64,000 nt of DNA from Streptomyces sp. NBC_00162 (GTDB taxonomy: Bacteria > Actinomycetota > Actinomycetes > Streptomycetales > Streptomycetaceae). The position numbers were made by a program, and so were the translations under genes. This document shows, piece after piece, positions 9,060 to 17,695 of the stretch (its first letter is position 1; each line of letters begins with the position of its first letter). Below the pieces are notes generated by a model, which did not search any database, was not told the DNA's origin, and saw nothing but the letters and a program-made list of their open reading frames with translations. The stretch is taken from positions 4,278,001 to 4,342,000 of the forward strand of contig NZ_CP102509.1 in assembly GCF_024611995.1 (NCBI RefSeq), read 5' to 3'.

Positions 9060-9911
9060 TTACTCCATCTCCGCCGTCTCCGCCGTCTCCGCCGTACGGG
9101 CCCTGCGACGCCACTGCGCCAGCCCGACGGCCGCCGCCCCCGCCGCGACCAGGCCGAGCAGCGCCCAGTCCGGGACCCCGTCCGCCACCGACCGGACCCA
9201 CTGCTCCACCGCGAACGAGTCGTCCACGTCCAGCAGCCCCGGCAGGGCGCTCGCCCCGTCGAAGACCAGGAACATCGCGCCCAGGGCGACGAAGAACAGC
9301 CCGGACAGCAGCGAGGTGGTGTGCAGCTCGAAGCGGCCCACGCGCAGGGCCCGCCCGCGCAGCCAGCGCCGCCGGCCCAGCTCGAACCGCTCCCACAGCA
9401 GGGCCAGCACGAACAGCGGCACGGCCATCCCCAGCGCGTACACCGCCAGCAGCAGGCCGCCGTAGACCGGGCTGCCGCTGACCGCCGCCACGGTCAGCAC
9501 GCTGCCCAGGATCGGGCCCGCGCAGAAGCCGGCCAGACCGTAGACCGCGCCGAGGGCGTACACCGACAGGGCGGTCGTCGGCCGGATCCGCCCCGACAGC
9601 TCGGAGACGCGCCGGGAGGCGAACCCGAGTCCGAGGATCTGGGCGAGCCCGAGCGCGATGATCAGCCAGCCGCCGACGAGGACCAGCGCGTCGCGGTTGC
9701 CGTGGAAGAACCGCCCGGCGTACGAGCCGGCCGCCCCCAGCGGTACGAGGGTGCTCGCGAGGCCCGCGTAGAAGATCCCGGTCCGCGCCAGCAGCCGGGA
9801 CGTGGAGTCGATCGAGTACGCGAAGAAGGCGGGCAGCAGCAGGGCGCTGCACGGGCTGAGCAGCGCGAGGAGGCCGCCCAGCAGGGCGGCCAGATATCCG
9901 ATGTGGGTCAC
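9060..9911 (-). CDS. CcdA/DsbD-type thiol-disulfide membrane transporter
   Basis: A 283-residue protein with six or more membrane helices that should carry reducing equivalents across the membrane to extracytoplasmic thiol proteins. The family cysteines are visible in LLSPCSALLLPAFFAY (about residue 20) and GLAGFCAGPILGS (about residue 130), the redox pair in helices 1 and 4. The GTG start overlaps the stop of the DsbA-like gene as GTGA, so the pair is co-translated. Partnership with the adjacent exported thioredoxin-fold protein gives a two-gene disulfide or reductant system. The ATG-initiated longer frame runs back through the DsbA gene and was rejected. The C-terminus is Arg/Ala/Glu-rich. 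Confidence 0.9.
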   Translation of the reverse strand: MTHIGYLAALLGGLLALLSPCSALLLPAFFAYSIDSTSRLLARTGIFYAGLASTLVPLGAAGSYAGRFFHGNRDALVLVGGWLIIALGLAQILGLGFASRRVSELSGRIRPTTALSVYALGAVYGLAGFCAGPILGSVLTVAAVSGSPVYGGLLLAVYALGMAVPLFVLALLWERFELGRRRWLRGRALRVGRFELHTTSLLSGLFFVALGAMFLVFDGASALPGLLDVDDSFAVEQWVRSVADGVPDWALLGLVAAGAAAVGLAQWRRRARTAETAETAEME

Positions 9912-10645
9912 GGGCGGGCCGCCGCCTTGGCGCGGGCGATGGCCGTGGTGAAGGCGTCGAGGGGCTGGGCGCCCGCAATGGGCTGCCCGTTGACCAGGAA
10001 CGACGGGGTGGAGGTCACGCCGATGCGGTAGCCCTCGTCCTGGTCCTTCTTCAGAGCCGCCGCGGCCTGTTCCCCGGCCATGTCCTTCTTGAAGCGCTCC
10101 AGGTCTTGGACGCCCGCCTGCCCGGCCAGCTCCACGAGGCGGGCCTCGCCGAAGCCCTTCTCCTTGGACCCGTCGGCGTACGCGGCCGCGTGGAAGGCGG
10201 CGAAACGGTCCTGTTGCCCGGCGGCCCAGGCGGCCTTGGCGGCGGCCTCGGAGTCGGCGCCGAAGATCGGGAAGTTGCGCCACTCGATGCGCAGGGTGCC
10301 GTCCTCCACGTACTTCCTGACCAGCTCGGGCTCGGTGTCCCGGGCGAACTTGCCGCAGTAGCCGCACTTGAAGTCGGAGTACTCGATCAGTACGACGGGC
10401 GCGTCGGCCCGGCCGACGGCGAGCTTGTCGCCGGACTCGCGGCGGGCCAGCGCCTTCAGTTCGGCGACGGGGTCAATGCGGGGCGCGGCGGAGGCGCCGG
10501 AACCGCCGGAGGGCTTCTCGGCGGGGGCGGTGGAGGCCTGCCAGGAGACGAGGCCGAGGGTGATCGCGGCGATGGCGACCCCGGCGGCGATGTACAGGGG
10601 CTTCTTGGAGGTCTTGGTCTTGCGGCTGGTCTTGGAAGAGGACAT
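9908..10645 (-). CDS. Membrane-anchored DsbA-family thioredoxin-fold protein
   Basis: A 245-residue extracytoplasmic thiol oxidoreductase. A Lys/Arg/Ser-rich cytoplasmic start is followed by one membrane helix (about 17-35) and a short Gly/Ser linker. The thioredoxin fold begins near residue 75. The active site is CGYC (94-97), preceded by the usual VVLIEYSDFK strand. The cis-proline loop is TSTPSFLVNG near 200. This layout is that of actinobacterial DsbA/BdbD-like proteins. It is the promoter-proximal partner of the CcdA-like gene, with which it overlaps by 4 bases. Whether it oxidises, isomerises or reduces cannot be read from sequence, although CcdA pairing favours a reducing role. Confidence 0.93.
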   Translation of the reverse strand: MSSSKTSRKTKTSKKPLYIAAGVAIAAITLGLVSWQASTAPAEKPSGGSGASAAPRIDPVAELKALARRESGDKLAVGRADAPVVLIEYSDFKCGYCGKFARDTEPELVRKYVEDGTLRIEWRNFPIFGADSEAAAKAAWAAGQQDRFAAFHAAAYADGSKEKGFGEARLVELAGQAGVQDLERFKKDMAGEQAAAALKKDQDEGYRIGVTSTPSFLVNGQPIAGAQPLDAFTTAIARAKAAARP

Positions 10646-10697
10646 GCGTGCTCCAGGGCTACGGGTGTGAGGAGGACCGGTGGGGTGACCGGTCCTC

Positions 10698-11072
10698 CTA
10701 GACCCGCATCACGGACAGCTCCACGGGGCCGGGCGCCGGCTGGTCGGGCCCGCGTACGAGATCCCGTACGGGTATCGCCCTGCCGTCCCAGGCCCGGTCC
10801 GCCGAGAGCCGTCCGGCAGCCGGGACGTGGGCGTGGTCGCCCGCGCGCGGCGGAACGGCCGGCGGCCGGCCGTGGTCCCCGGTTCCGGGGGCGCAGGACG
10901 GGCCGCCTTCCTCGTACGCCACCACCGCGTGGACCCTGGCGGCCGTGGCCGCCGGCCCGGGCGGCTGCGTCGCGGCGGCCGGCAGCGCACATCCCGCCAG
11001 CAGTGCCAGTACGGCGCCGAGCAGGCACCACACACGGCTGCGGCGGGACAAGGTGGGCTGCCTCTCACTCAT
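10698..11072 (-). CDS. Small predicted lipoprotein
   Basis: A 124-residue protein whose start (MSERQPTLSRR) is followed by a hydrophobic segment and the lipobox LLAGC. The rest is Pro/Gly/Ala/His-rich with no recognisable domain. The ATG at 11072 was preferred over an upstream ATG at 11129, which would bury the signal peptide. It is divergent from hrpA with 89 bases between them, and ends 52 bases before the DsbA-like gene start. The gene is supported mainly by the clear lipoprotein signal, so it may be poorly conserved. Confidence 0.6.
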   Translation of the reverse strand: MSERQPTLSRRSRVWCLLGAVLALLAGCALPAAATQPPGPAATAARVHAVVAYEEGGPSCAPGTGDHGRPPAVPPRAGDHAHVPAAGRLSADRAWDGRAIPVRDLVRGPDQPAPGPVELSVMRV

Positions 11073-11161
11073 ACGGCCGGGGGATCGTCCCGAAATGGTA
11101 CGGGTACGCCCCACAAATGCGTTCGCCACCCGGCGGCCCCGGGTGAGATCCTCGACCAGGT

Positions 11162-14100
11162 ATGTCTACTTCCTTCGCCGCCCTGCAGACGCTTCTCGGT
11201 GAGATCTCCCTCCGCGACGCGCACCGCCTAGGCCGCCGCCTTGAGGGCGCCCGCCGTATCCGCAAGCCCGAGGCCAAGCAGGCCGTGCTCGACGAGATCG
11301 CCGCGGAGGCCGCGAAGGCCGCCGAGCGACTGGCCGGCCGTGCCTCGCGGATGCCCGAGGTCACGTATCCCGAGAACCTGCCCGTCAGCCAGAAAAAGGA
11401 CGAGATCGCCGAGGCGATACGCGACCACCAGGTCGTGATCGTCGCGGGCGAGACCGGCTCCGGCAAGACCACGCAGATCCCCAAGATCTGCATGGAGCTG
11501 GGCCGCGGCGTCCGGGGCATGATCGGGCACACCCAGCCCCGCCGGATCGCCGCCCGCACGGTCGCGGAGCGCATCGCCGAGGAGCTCAAGTCCGAGATCG
11601 GCCAGACGGTCGGCTGGAAGGTCCGCTTCACCGACCAGGTGGACCAGGACGCGACCTTCGTGAAGCTGATGACGGACGGCATCCTGCTCGCCGAGATCCA
11701 GACGGACCGCGAGCTGCGCGCGTACGACACGATCATCATCGACGAGGCCCACGAGCGGTCGCTGAACATCGACTTCCTGCTCGGCTACCTGGCCACGCTG
11801 CTGCCGAAGCGCCCCGACCTCAAGGTGATCATCACCTCGGCGACCATCGACCCGGAACGGTTCTCGCGGCACTTCGGGGAAGCCCCCATCGTCGAGGTCA
11901 GCGGGCGGACGTATCCGGTCGAGGTCCGCTACCGGCCGCTGCTGGAAGAGGATTCCGAGGACAGCGACCGGGACCAGATCACCGCGATCTGCGAGGCCGT
12001 GGACGAGCTCCAGTCCGAGGGCGCGGGCGACGTCCTGGTCTTCCTCTCCGGAGAGCGCGAGATCCGCGACACGGCGGACGCCCTGAACAAGCGGAACCTA
12101 CGCTTCACTGAGGTCCTTCCTCTTTACGCCCGCCTCTCGCACGCCGAGCAGCACCGGGTCTTCCAGCAGCACACGGGACGCCGGATCGTGCTCGCGACGA
12201 ACGTCGCCGAGACCTCCCTCACCGTGCCGGGCATCAAGTACGTGATCGACCCGGGCACCGCCCGGATCTCCCGCTACAGCCACCGCACCAAGGTCCAGCG
12301 CCTGCCCATCGAGCGGATCTCGCAGGCCAGCGCCAACCAGCGCAAGGGCCGCTGCGGCCGTACCAGCGACGGCATCTGCATCCGGCTCTACTCCGAGGAC
12401 GACTTCAACGGGCGTCCCGAGTTCACGGACGCCGAGATCCTGCGCACGAACCTGGCCTCCGTCATCCTCCAGATGACCGCGGCCGGCCTGGGCGAGATCG
12501 AGAAGTTCCCCTTCATCGACCCGCCGGACCACCGCAACATCCGCGACGGCGTGCAGCTGCTCCAGGAGCTCGGGGCGCTCGACCCGGCGGAGAAGGACCC
12601 GTCGAGGCGGCTCACGCAGATGGGCCGCCAGCTCTCCCAGCTCCCCGTGGACCCGCGCCTGGCCCGCATGGTCGTGGAGGCGGACAAGAACAACTGCGTC
12701 CGCGAGGTCATGGTCATCGCGGCGGCCCTGTCCATCCAGGACCCGCGCGAGCGGCCCTCGGACAAGCAGACCCAGGCCGACCAGAACCACGCCCGCTTCA
12801 AGGACGAGACCAGCGACTTCCTCTCGTTCCTGAACATGTGGCGCTACGTGCGCGAGCAGCAGAAGGAACGCGGCTCGTCCTCCTTCCGCCGGATGTGCAA
12901 GCAGGAGTACCTGAACTTCCTGCGGATCCGGGAGTGGCAGGACATCTACTCGCAGCTGCGCACGGTCGCCAAGACCATGGGCATCCACGTCAACGAGGCC
13001 GATGCCCCCGAGCAGAACATCCACGTCTCGCTGCTGGCCGGTCTGCTCTCGCACATCGGCCTGAAGGACACCGACAAGAACGAGTACCTGGGGGCGCGGT
13101 CCGCCAAGTTCGCGATCTTCCCGGGCTCGGCGCTCTTCAAGAAGCAGCCGAAGTTCCTGATGTCGGCCGAGCTGGTGGAGACCTCGCGGCTGTGGGCCCG
13201 GGTGAACGCCAAGGTGGAGCCGGAGTGGGTGGAGCCGCTCGCCCAGCACCTGATCAAGCGCACCTACAGCGAGCCGCACTGGGAGAAGGACCAGGCCGCC
13301 GTGATGGCGTACGAGAAGGTCACGCTGTACGGCGTGCCGATCGTGGCCCAGCGGAAGATCAACTACGGCCGGATCGACGCCGAGGTCTCGCGCGAGCTGT
13401 TCATCCGCAACGCGCTGGTCGAGGGCGACTGGCGGACCCACCACAAGTTCTACGCCGACAACCGCAAGCTCCTCACCGAGGTGGAGGAGCTGGAGAACCG
13501 GGCGCGGCGCCGCGACATCGTGGTGGACGACGAGACCCTCTTCGACTTCTACGACCAGAAGATCCCCGAGCACGTGGTCTCCGGGGCGCACTTCGACTCC
13601 TGGTGGAAGCACAAGAAGCGGGACGAGCCCGAACTGCTCGACTTCGAGCGCGAGATGCTCCTGACGGAGAAGGCGGCCGGGGTCACCAAGGCCGACTATC
13701 CGGACTCCTGGCCCCAGGGGCCGCTGAAGTTCCGGGTGACCTACCAGTTCGAGCCGGGCGCGGACGCGGACGGCGTGACCGTCCACATCCCGCTCCAGGT
13801 GCTGAACCAGGTCACCGACGAGGGCTTCGACTGGCAGATCCCGGGTCTGCGGGAGGAAGTCGTCACCGAGCTGATCCGCTCGCTCCCGAAGCCGATCCGC
13901 CGCCACTACGTCCCGGCGCCGAACTTCGCCGGCCGCTTCCTGGACACGGCGGTGCCCTTGCAGGAGCCGCTGCCGGTCACGCTGGCGCGCGAGCTCCAGC
14001 GGATGGTCGGGGTCCCGGTCTCCGCCGAGGACTTCGACCTCAGCCGGATCCCGGACCACCTGAAGATCACCTTCCGGATCGTCGACGAGCGCCGCAAGAA

Positions 14101-15085
14101 CCTCGCCGAGGACAAGGACCTGGAGGCGCTGAGGCTGCGTCTGAAGCCCAAGGCCCGCCAGGCCCTCTCCAAGGCCGCCGCGGCCACCGCCGAGCGGGCG
14201 GGCGGGGAATCGGTGGAGCGCACCGGGCTGACCGACTGGACCATCGGCACGCTGACCAAGGTCTTCGAGACCCGGCGGGCCGGCCAGCCGGTGAAGGCGT
14301 ACCCGGCGCTCGTGGACGAGGGTGCGAGCGTCTCCGTACGGCTCTTCGACACCGAGGCCGAGCAGCAGCAGGCGATGTGGCTGGGCACCCGGCGGCTCAT
14401 CCTGCTGAACATCCCGGTGAATCCGGCGAAGTTCGCCTCGGACCACCTGACCAACCAGCAGAAGCTGGCCCTGTCCAGGAACCCGCACGGCTCCATCCAG
14501 GCGCTGTTCGACGACTGCGCGACCGCGGCGACCGACAAGCTGATCTCCGACCACGGCGGCCCCGCGTGGGACGAGACGGGCTTCCGCAAGCTCTACGAGG
14601 CCGTGCGCGCCGACCTGGTGGACACGACCGTGCGGACGGTCGGGCAGGTGCAGCAGGTGCTGGCCGCCTGGCAGGCCTGCGAGCGGCGCCTGAAGGCCAC
14701 CAGCAGCCTCGCCCTGGTCGCCAACCTCCAGGACGTGAAGACGCAGCTGGCGGCGCTCATGCCGGCCGGCTTCGTGACGCTCACCGGGCTGCGCAGGCTG
14801 CCGGACCTCATGCGCTACCTGGTGGCGGTGGACCGGCGGCTCCAGCAGATGCCCACGGGCGTCCAGCGCGACACCACGCGCATGGAGAAGGTCCACGAGA
14901 TGCGGGACGAGTACCTGTGGCTGCTGGAGCAGTTGCCGAAGGGCCGGCCGGTCCCGGAGGCGGTCACCGAGATCCGCTGGATGATCGAGGAACTGCGGGT
15001 CAGCTACTTCGCGCACGCGCTCGGGACGGCCTACCCGATCTCCGACAAACGGATCGTGAAGGCGGTGGATGCGGCGGCTCCGTGA
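11162..15085 (+). CDS. hrpA: HrpA-type DEAH-box ATP-dependent RNA helicase
   Basis: A 1307-residue RNA helicase of the bacterial HrpA family (usual length about 1300). E. coli HrpA acts on fimbrial mRNA processing and on stalled ribosomes. Motif I is GETGSGKT (about 96-103), DEAH is in IIIDEAHERS (about 194-197), and the SAT motif is in ITSATIDPERF (about 224). Motif VI lies around QRKGRCGRTSDG. Then follow the winged-helix/ratchet region and the long C-terminal DUF3418-type region characteristic of HrpA. The start ATG has only a weak ribosome site. The gene is monocistronic and divergent from the small lipoprotein. It is followed by tRNA-Asp with no terminator between. Confidence 0.95.
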   Translation: MSTSFAALQTLLGEISLRDAHRLGRRLEGARRIRKPEAKQAVLDEIAAEAAKAAERLAGRASRMPEVTYPENLPVSQKKDEIAEAIRDHQVVIVAGETGSGKTTQIPKICMELGRGVRGMIGHTQPRRIAARTVAERIAEELKSEIGQTVGWKVRFTDQVDQDATFVKLMTDGILLAEIQTDRELRAYDTIIIDEAHERSLNIDFLLGYLATLLPKRPDLKVIITSATIDPERFSRHFGEAPIVEVSGRTYPVEVRYRPLLEEDSEDSDRDQITAICEAVDELQSEGAGDVLVFLSGEREIRDTADALNKRNLRFTEVLPLYARLSHAEQHRVFQQHTGRRIVLATNVAETSLTVPGIKYVIDPGTARISRYSHRTKVQRLPIERISQASANQRKGRCGRTSDGICIRLYSEDDFNGRPEFTDAEILRTNLASVILQMTAAGLGEIEKFPFIDPPDHRNIRDGVQLLQELGALDPAEKDPSRRLTQMGRQLSQLPVDPRLARMVVEADKNNCVREVMVIAAALSIQDPRERPSDKQTQADQNHARFKDETSDFLSFLNMWRYVREQQKERGSSSFRRMCKQEYLNFLRIREWQDIYSQLRTVAKTMGIHVNEADAPEQNIHVSLLAGLLSHIGLKDTDKNEYLGARSAKFAIFPGSALFKKQPKFLMSAELVETSRLWARVNAKVEPEWVEPLAQHLIKRTYSEPHWEKDQAAVMAYEKVTLYGVPIVAQRKINYGRIDAEVSRELFIRNALVEGDWRTHHKFYADNRKLLTEVEELENRARRRDIVVDDETLFDFYDQKIPEHVVSGAHFDSWWKHKKRDEPELLDFEREMLLTEKAAGVTKADYPDSWPQGPLKFRVTYQFEPGADADGVTVHIPLQVLNQVTDEGFDWQIPGLREEVVTELIRSLPKPIRRHYVPAPNFAGRFLDTAVPLQEPLPVTLARELQRMVGVPVSAEDFDLSRIPDHLKITFRIVDERRKNLAEDKDLEALRLRLKPKARQALSKAAAATAERAGGESVERTGLTDWTIGTLTKVFETRRAGQPVKAYPALVDEGASVSVRLFDTEAEQQQAMWLGTRRLILLNIPVNPAKFASDHLTNQQKLALSRNPHGSIQALFDDCATAATDKLISDHGGPAWDETGFRKLYEAVRADLVDTTVRTVGQVQQVLAAWQACERRLKATSSLALVANLQDVKTQLAALMPAGFVTLTGLRRLPDLMRYLVAVDRRLQQMPTGVQRDTTRMEKVHEMRDEYLWLLEQLPKGRPVPEAVTEIRWMIEELRVSYFAHALGTAYPISDKRIVKAVDAAAP

Positions 15086-15178
15086 CCGGCCGGGTGACCG
15101 GCCGCGTGATCCGGTTCGACTGCACCCCCTGAGCTGCGGTACAGTCTGATTCGCAGCCGCCGAGCGGCCGCAAATCAA

Positions 15179-15252
15179 GGACCTGTGGAGCAGTTGGTTA
15201 GCTCGCCACCCTGTCAAGGTGGAGGTCGCGGGTTCAAGTCCCGTCAGGTTCG
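15179..15252 (+). tRNA. tRNA-Asp (GUC), copy 2
   Basis: A 74-nt cloverleaf with acceptor GGACCTG/CAGGTTC, anticodon loop CTGTCAA and discriminator G. It is identical to the 8832 copy through the D, anticodon and T arms. The only change is the compensated 3:70 pair. CCA is not encoded. Confidence 0.95.
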
Positions 15253-15258
15253 CAGAAA

Positions 15259-15298
15259 CGTCAGGGCCCGTATCCCCCAGGGGATGCGGGCCCTGACG
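15259..15298 (+). terminator. Terminator after tRNA-Asp
   Basis: CGTCAGGGCCCG (15259-15270) pairs with CGGGCCCTGACG (15287-15298), with an inner TCCCC/GGGGA. It immediately follows the tRNA. Confidence 0.85.
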
Positions 15299-15732
15299 CG
15301 TTGGCGGGGAAACCCGCTGGGCGGCCTTGGGGAGACTCCCGAGACTCTTGAGGCTCCCCGAGGCTTCTGAGGCCCGCGCGGGTCCGTCGGCGTCCTCCCG
15401 AACCTCCCTCACCCGTTCCGGCGTCCACGGGCGATCTGACGGCCGTCACACCGGGCCGCGCCGGGCCTCCCGGCCATCCGGTCCGGCGCCACCGCGGCCG
15501 CCACCGCCCGCGCCGCCGAGAATCCCCCGTTCGCATGATGCGCTCCGCGGCTCACGTCCCCTTACGGGGTGCATTCCCGTGAATACAAGAGTGATCATCT
15601 GTGACGGGAGTCACCGCATGAGTTTTTGAGATGTGTACTTTTATCGCACTCATACACCCGCTCGATTTAATATGTGCAATGGCACCTACTCCGCCGGTGA
15701 CCGCACGCCAGCTCGACACCGCCCTGACCTGG
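15299..15732. other. Non-coding interval between tRNA-Asp and bldC
   Basis: About 430 bases without a convincing gene. The second half (about 15580-15680) is clearly AT-richer than its surroundings (TTTTTGAG, TTTTATCG, GATTTAATATG). Two short ATG-led frames at 15672 and 15679 lack ribosome sites. I see no tRNA or repeat in it. An AT-rich patch in a Streptomyces chromosome is a plausible promoter or Lsr2-type binding area. Confidence 0.55.
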
Positions 15733-15776
15733 GCATAAAAAAGATCGCGCTGGACCCGGCGGAGTCCAGCGCGATC
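15733..15776 (-). terminator. Intrinsic terminator of bldC
   Basis: A perfect 13-bp stem GATCGCGCTGGAC/GTCCAGCGCGATC (15743-15755 and 15764-15776). On the minus strand it is followed by six T. It lies about 110 bases past the bldC stop and is one of few classical U-tract terminators in the window. Confidence 0.92.
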
Positions 15777-15884
15777 GACGACCAATGAACCTGTTGGGGC
15801 AGGTTCAGTCGTATGAAGCTATGTGGGTTTCATCGGATTGGGGGACCCGATATAGACCCGTTAAAGCAGGGGTGCTGCGGAACC

Positions 15885-16091
15885 TCAGGCCTCGCTGCGC
15901 TGCTGCGGAATTCCCGCAAGCAGTGCGCGAACCTCGGCCTCGCGGTAACGGCGGTGTCCACCCAGGGTGCGGATGGACGTGAGCTTGCCAGCCTTGGCCC
16001 AGCGGGTCACCGTCTTCGGGTCCACGCGGAACATCGTGGCAACCTCAGCCGGGGTCAGCAGCGGCTCGGCATCAGGGGTGCGAGCGGTCAT
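15885..16091 (-). CDS. bldC: Developmental regulator BldC (MerR-like)
   Basis: A 68-residue DNA-binding protein that controls the onset of development and antibiotic production in Streptomyces. It matches, from memory almost exactly, the known BldC sequence: LLTPAEVATMFRVDPKTVTR forms the helix-turn-helix and TLGGHRRYREAEVRALL the wing and last helix of a small MerR-type winged-helix domain. It lacks the dimerising coiled coil of true MerR proteins. BldC is known to bind direct repeats cooperatively as asymmetric oligomers. The ATG has a strong GGAGG site 7-8 bases upstream. A longer frame starting at 16220 is not used. A perfect inverted repeat sits just upstream in the leader and a U-tract terminator follows. 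Confidence 0.97.
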   Translation of the reverse strand: MTARTPDAEPLLTPAEVATMFRVDPKTVTRWAKAGKLTSIRTLGGHRRYREAEVRALLAGIPQQRSEA

Positions 16092-16627
16092 GAGCGGCCT
16101 CCTCGGGAGAACCGAACCATCTCGGTTCTTTCCTCTAAATTCTGCACCTTGGCCCGCGTTGCCCGAAATGGACATACGCGGGCCGAGTCGGTTATAGGAC
16201 GAACGGCTTGTCCTCGGCACTACAACTACACCATCCGTCCAGCCCCAAGGGCCAAACCGACGGAATTGCCCTCCGAGGTGTTCATCAGCGGCGGAAGCCG
16301 ATGGACCGTCCCATAACGGACAGTCACCCCACTGTGACGATCAGTCACAGAGCGATCAGGAGTCGTCAGACCCCCCGTAGAGCGCAATGCCGAGCATTCC
16401 GCCCTTAGTTGGGCGGAAGGAACCCTCCCCGGACTCCTTGTCCTATTTTGGCACGAGGGTAGGGGAAGGGCGCAAGGGTGTAGATAGTGCGGTCCGTCAC
16501 GCTTGGGCCAATGGCCCGTATCGGGACGTAGGTCCTGGTACTACGTCCCTAAAGAGATGATCAAGCCCCTGATCAGCCACTTATGGCTGATCGACCGATA
16601 CGCGGGGGTACGTACGGGTCCTCTTGG
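16092..16627. promoter_or_regulatory. bldC upstream region with several inverted repeats
   Basis: About 535 bases between bldC and the next gene, both on the minus strand, hold the bldC promoter and leader. Visible structures are AGAACCGA/TCGGTTCT (16108-16115 with 16122-16129), 17 bases before the start codon, GGGACGTAG/CTACGTCCC (16523-16531 with 16541-16549), and GATCAGCCA/TGGCTGATC (16571-16592). TGTGACGATCAGTCACAG near 16333-16350 is a further near-palindrome. No gene is convincing here. Confidence 0.6.
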
Positions 16628-16650
16628 GCCCGATCGGAGCACGATCGGGC
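16628..16650 (-). terminator. Hairpin after the 284-residue gene
   Basis: GCCCGATCG (16628-16636) pairs with CGATCGGGC (16642-16650) around a 5-base loop, 9 bases past the stop on the minus strand. Confidence 0.72.
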
Positions 16651-16658
16651 CTCGGGGA

Positions 16659-17513
16659 CTAATTCGCGAACAGTCTCTCCCGGACCGCCCTCCACCGCTC
16701 CGCCAGCTCCTCGTAGACCTCGGCCGCCCCCTCCGCGTCCCCCGCCCGCAAGGCCGCGATGCCCTCCGCCAGCTCCCGCGCCGACCGGTCCGCCGCCAGC
16801 CGGTCCGCCGGCAGTGCGTGCAGCAGCCCCCCGTAGTCCAGTTCGACCATCGACCGCGGGTGGAACTCCTCCAGCCAGCTCCCGACCTCCACCAGGCCGT
16901 CGGCGAGCATCCCGTACCCCTCCGCCTCCCGCAGGGTCCGCAGGGCCCGCGCCAGGCGCCGCCGCGCCTGCACCATCGGCGTCCGGTAGCGCAGCCGCTC
17001 GCCGGGCAGGTACTCCCGCTCCTGGTCCGCCACCAGCACGAACCAGCGCAGCGGGACCTGCCACACCCCCGTACGGATCCACGGGCGCGCGTCCGGGTTC
17101 CGCTCGCGCCAGCGCTCGTACTCCTCGGCCGCCTGCAGACGCAACGGCGGCGGGAGCGCCGCGTCCAGGACCGGGAGCGGGAACCACTCGACCAGCTCCT
17201 GGAGCGCCAGCCAGCCGCGCAGCCGGGTACGCCACGGGCAGACCAGCAGCACCCCGTCCACCTCCGCCGTGAAGGCGTCCGCGCTCTCGTGGGCCGGCAC
17301 CCCCACCACGGGCACCCGAACCAAGTCGGTGAGCGACCGGCGCAGTTCGTCCTGGGCGGTCGGGGCCTTCCCGCGCCGGGCGTAGTCGGCCCAGTGCGAC
17401 CGCTCCGGTTCCGGGAAGGCAACCAGGGGCTCGTAGACGCGCAGGTAGGAGGCGTACGGGACGGCCGGCGCCGAGCGCGCGGAGGGCAGCAGGGGATCGG
17501 GAGATTCGCTCAC
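16659..17513 (-). CDS. Conserved hypothetical protein
   Basis: A 284-residue soluble protein without signal peptide or membrane helix. I do not recognise a family. It is rich in Trp, Arg and Glu, and has helical segments such as EYERWRERNPDARPWIR and a repeated-helix C-terminus of TPR-like composition. No catalytic motif is visible. It lies divergently from vdh (about 180 bases between starts), upstream of bldC, in the position where S. coelicolor has a conserved hypothetical gene (from memory). A length near 285 and continuous coding character support a real gene. Confidence 0.8.
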   Translation of the reverse strand: MSESPDPLLPSARSAPAVPYASYLRVYEPLVAFPEPERSHWADYARRGKAPTAQDELRRSLTDLVRVPVVGVPAHESADAFTAEVDGVLLVCPWRTRLRGWLALQELVEWFPLPVLDAALPPPLRLQAAEEYERWRERNPDARPWIRTGVWQVPLRWFVLVADQEREYLPGERLRYRTPMVQARRRLARALRTLREAEGYGMLADGLVEVGSWLEEFHPRSMVELDYGGLLHALPADRLAADRSARELAEGIAALRAGDAEGAAEVYEELAERWRAVRERLFAN

Positions 17514-17695
17514 GCTCTCGTACTCCCCTTTTTGCGGCTCCGCTACCTTCGGCGCGCCCGTGACACGGGAGTGTTCCGATCCTCGGACAGGCGGTCCCCG
17601 CGCCGTCCGCAGGTCTTACGCTGCTCCCAGCACGCCCTCCCCCACCCGCAGGGCGGGCGTCAATCCGCCGCATCTCTTCCATGGGAGTCACCACC

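Noticed and set aside
8720..15252. tRNA genes as integration sites of a mobile element
   Set aside because: No integrase, no partial tRNA repeat and no change of base composition next to them.
12098..15412. 1104-codon minus-strand frame
   Set aside because: Antisense to hrpA. The residue composition is a mirror of the real frame.
15552..15785. 77-codon minus-strand frame
   Set aside because: Crosses the bldC terminator hairpin, with mixed codon bias.
15672..15788. Short plus-strand frames of 38 and 19 codons near the bldC terminator
   Set aside because: No ribosome site, and they run through the minus-strand terminator.
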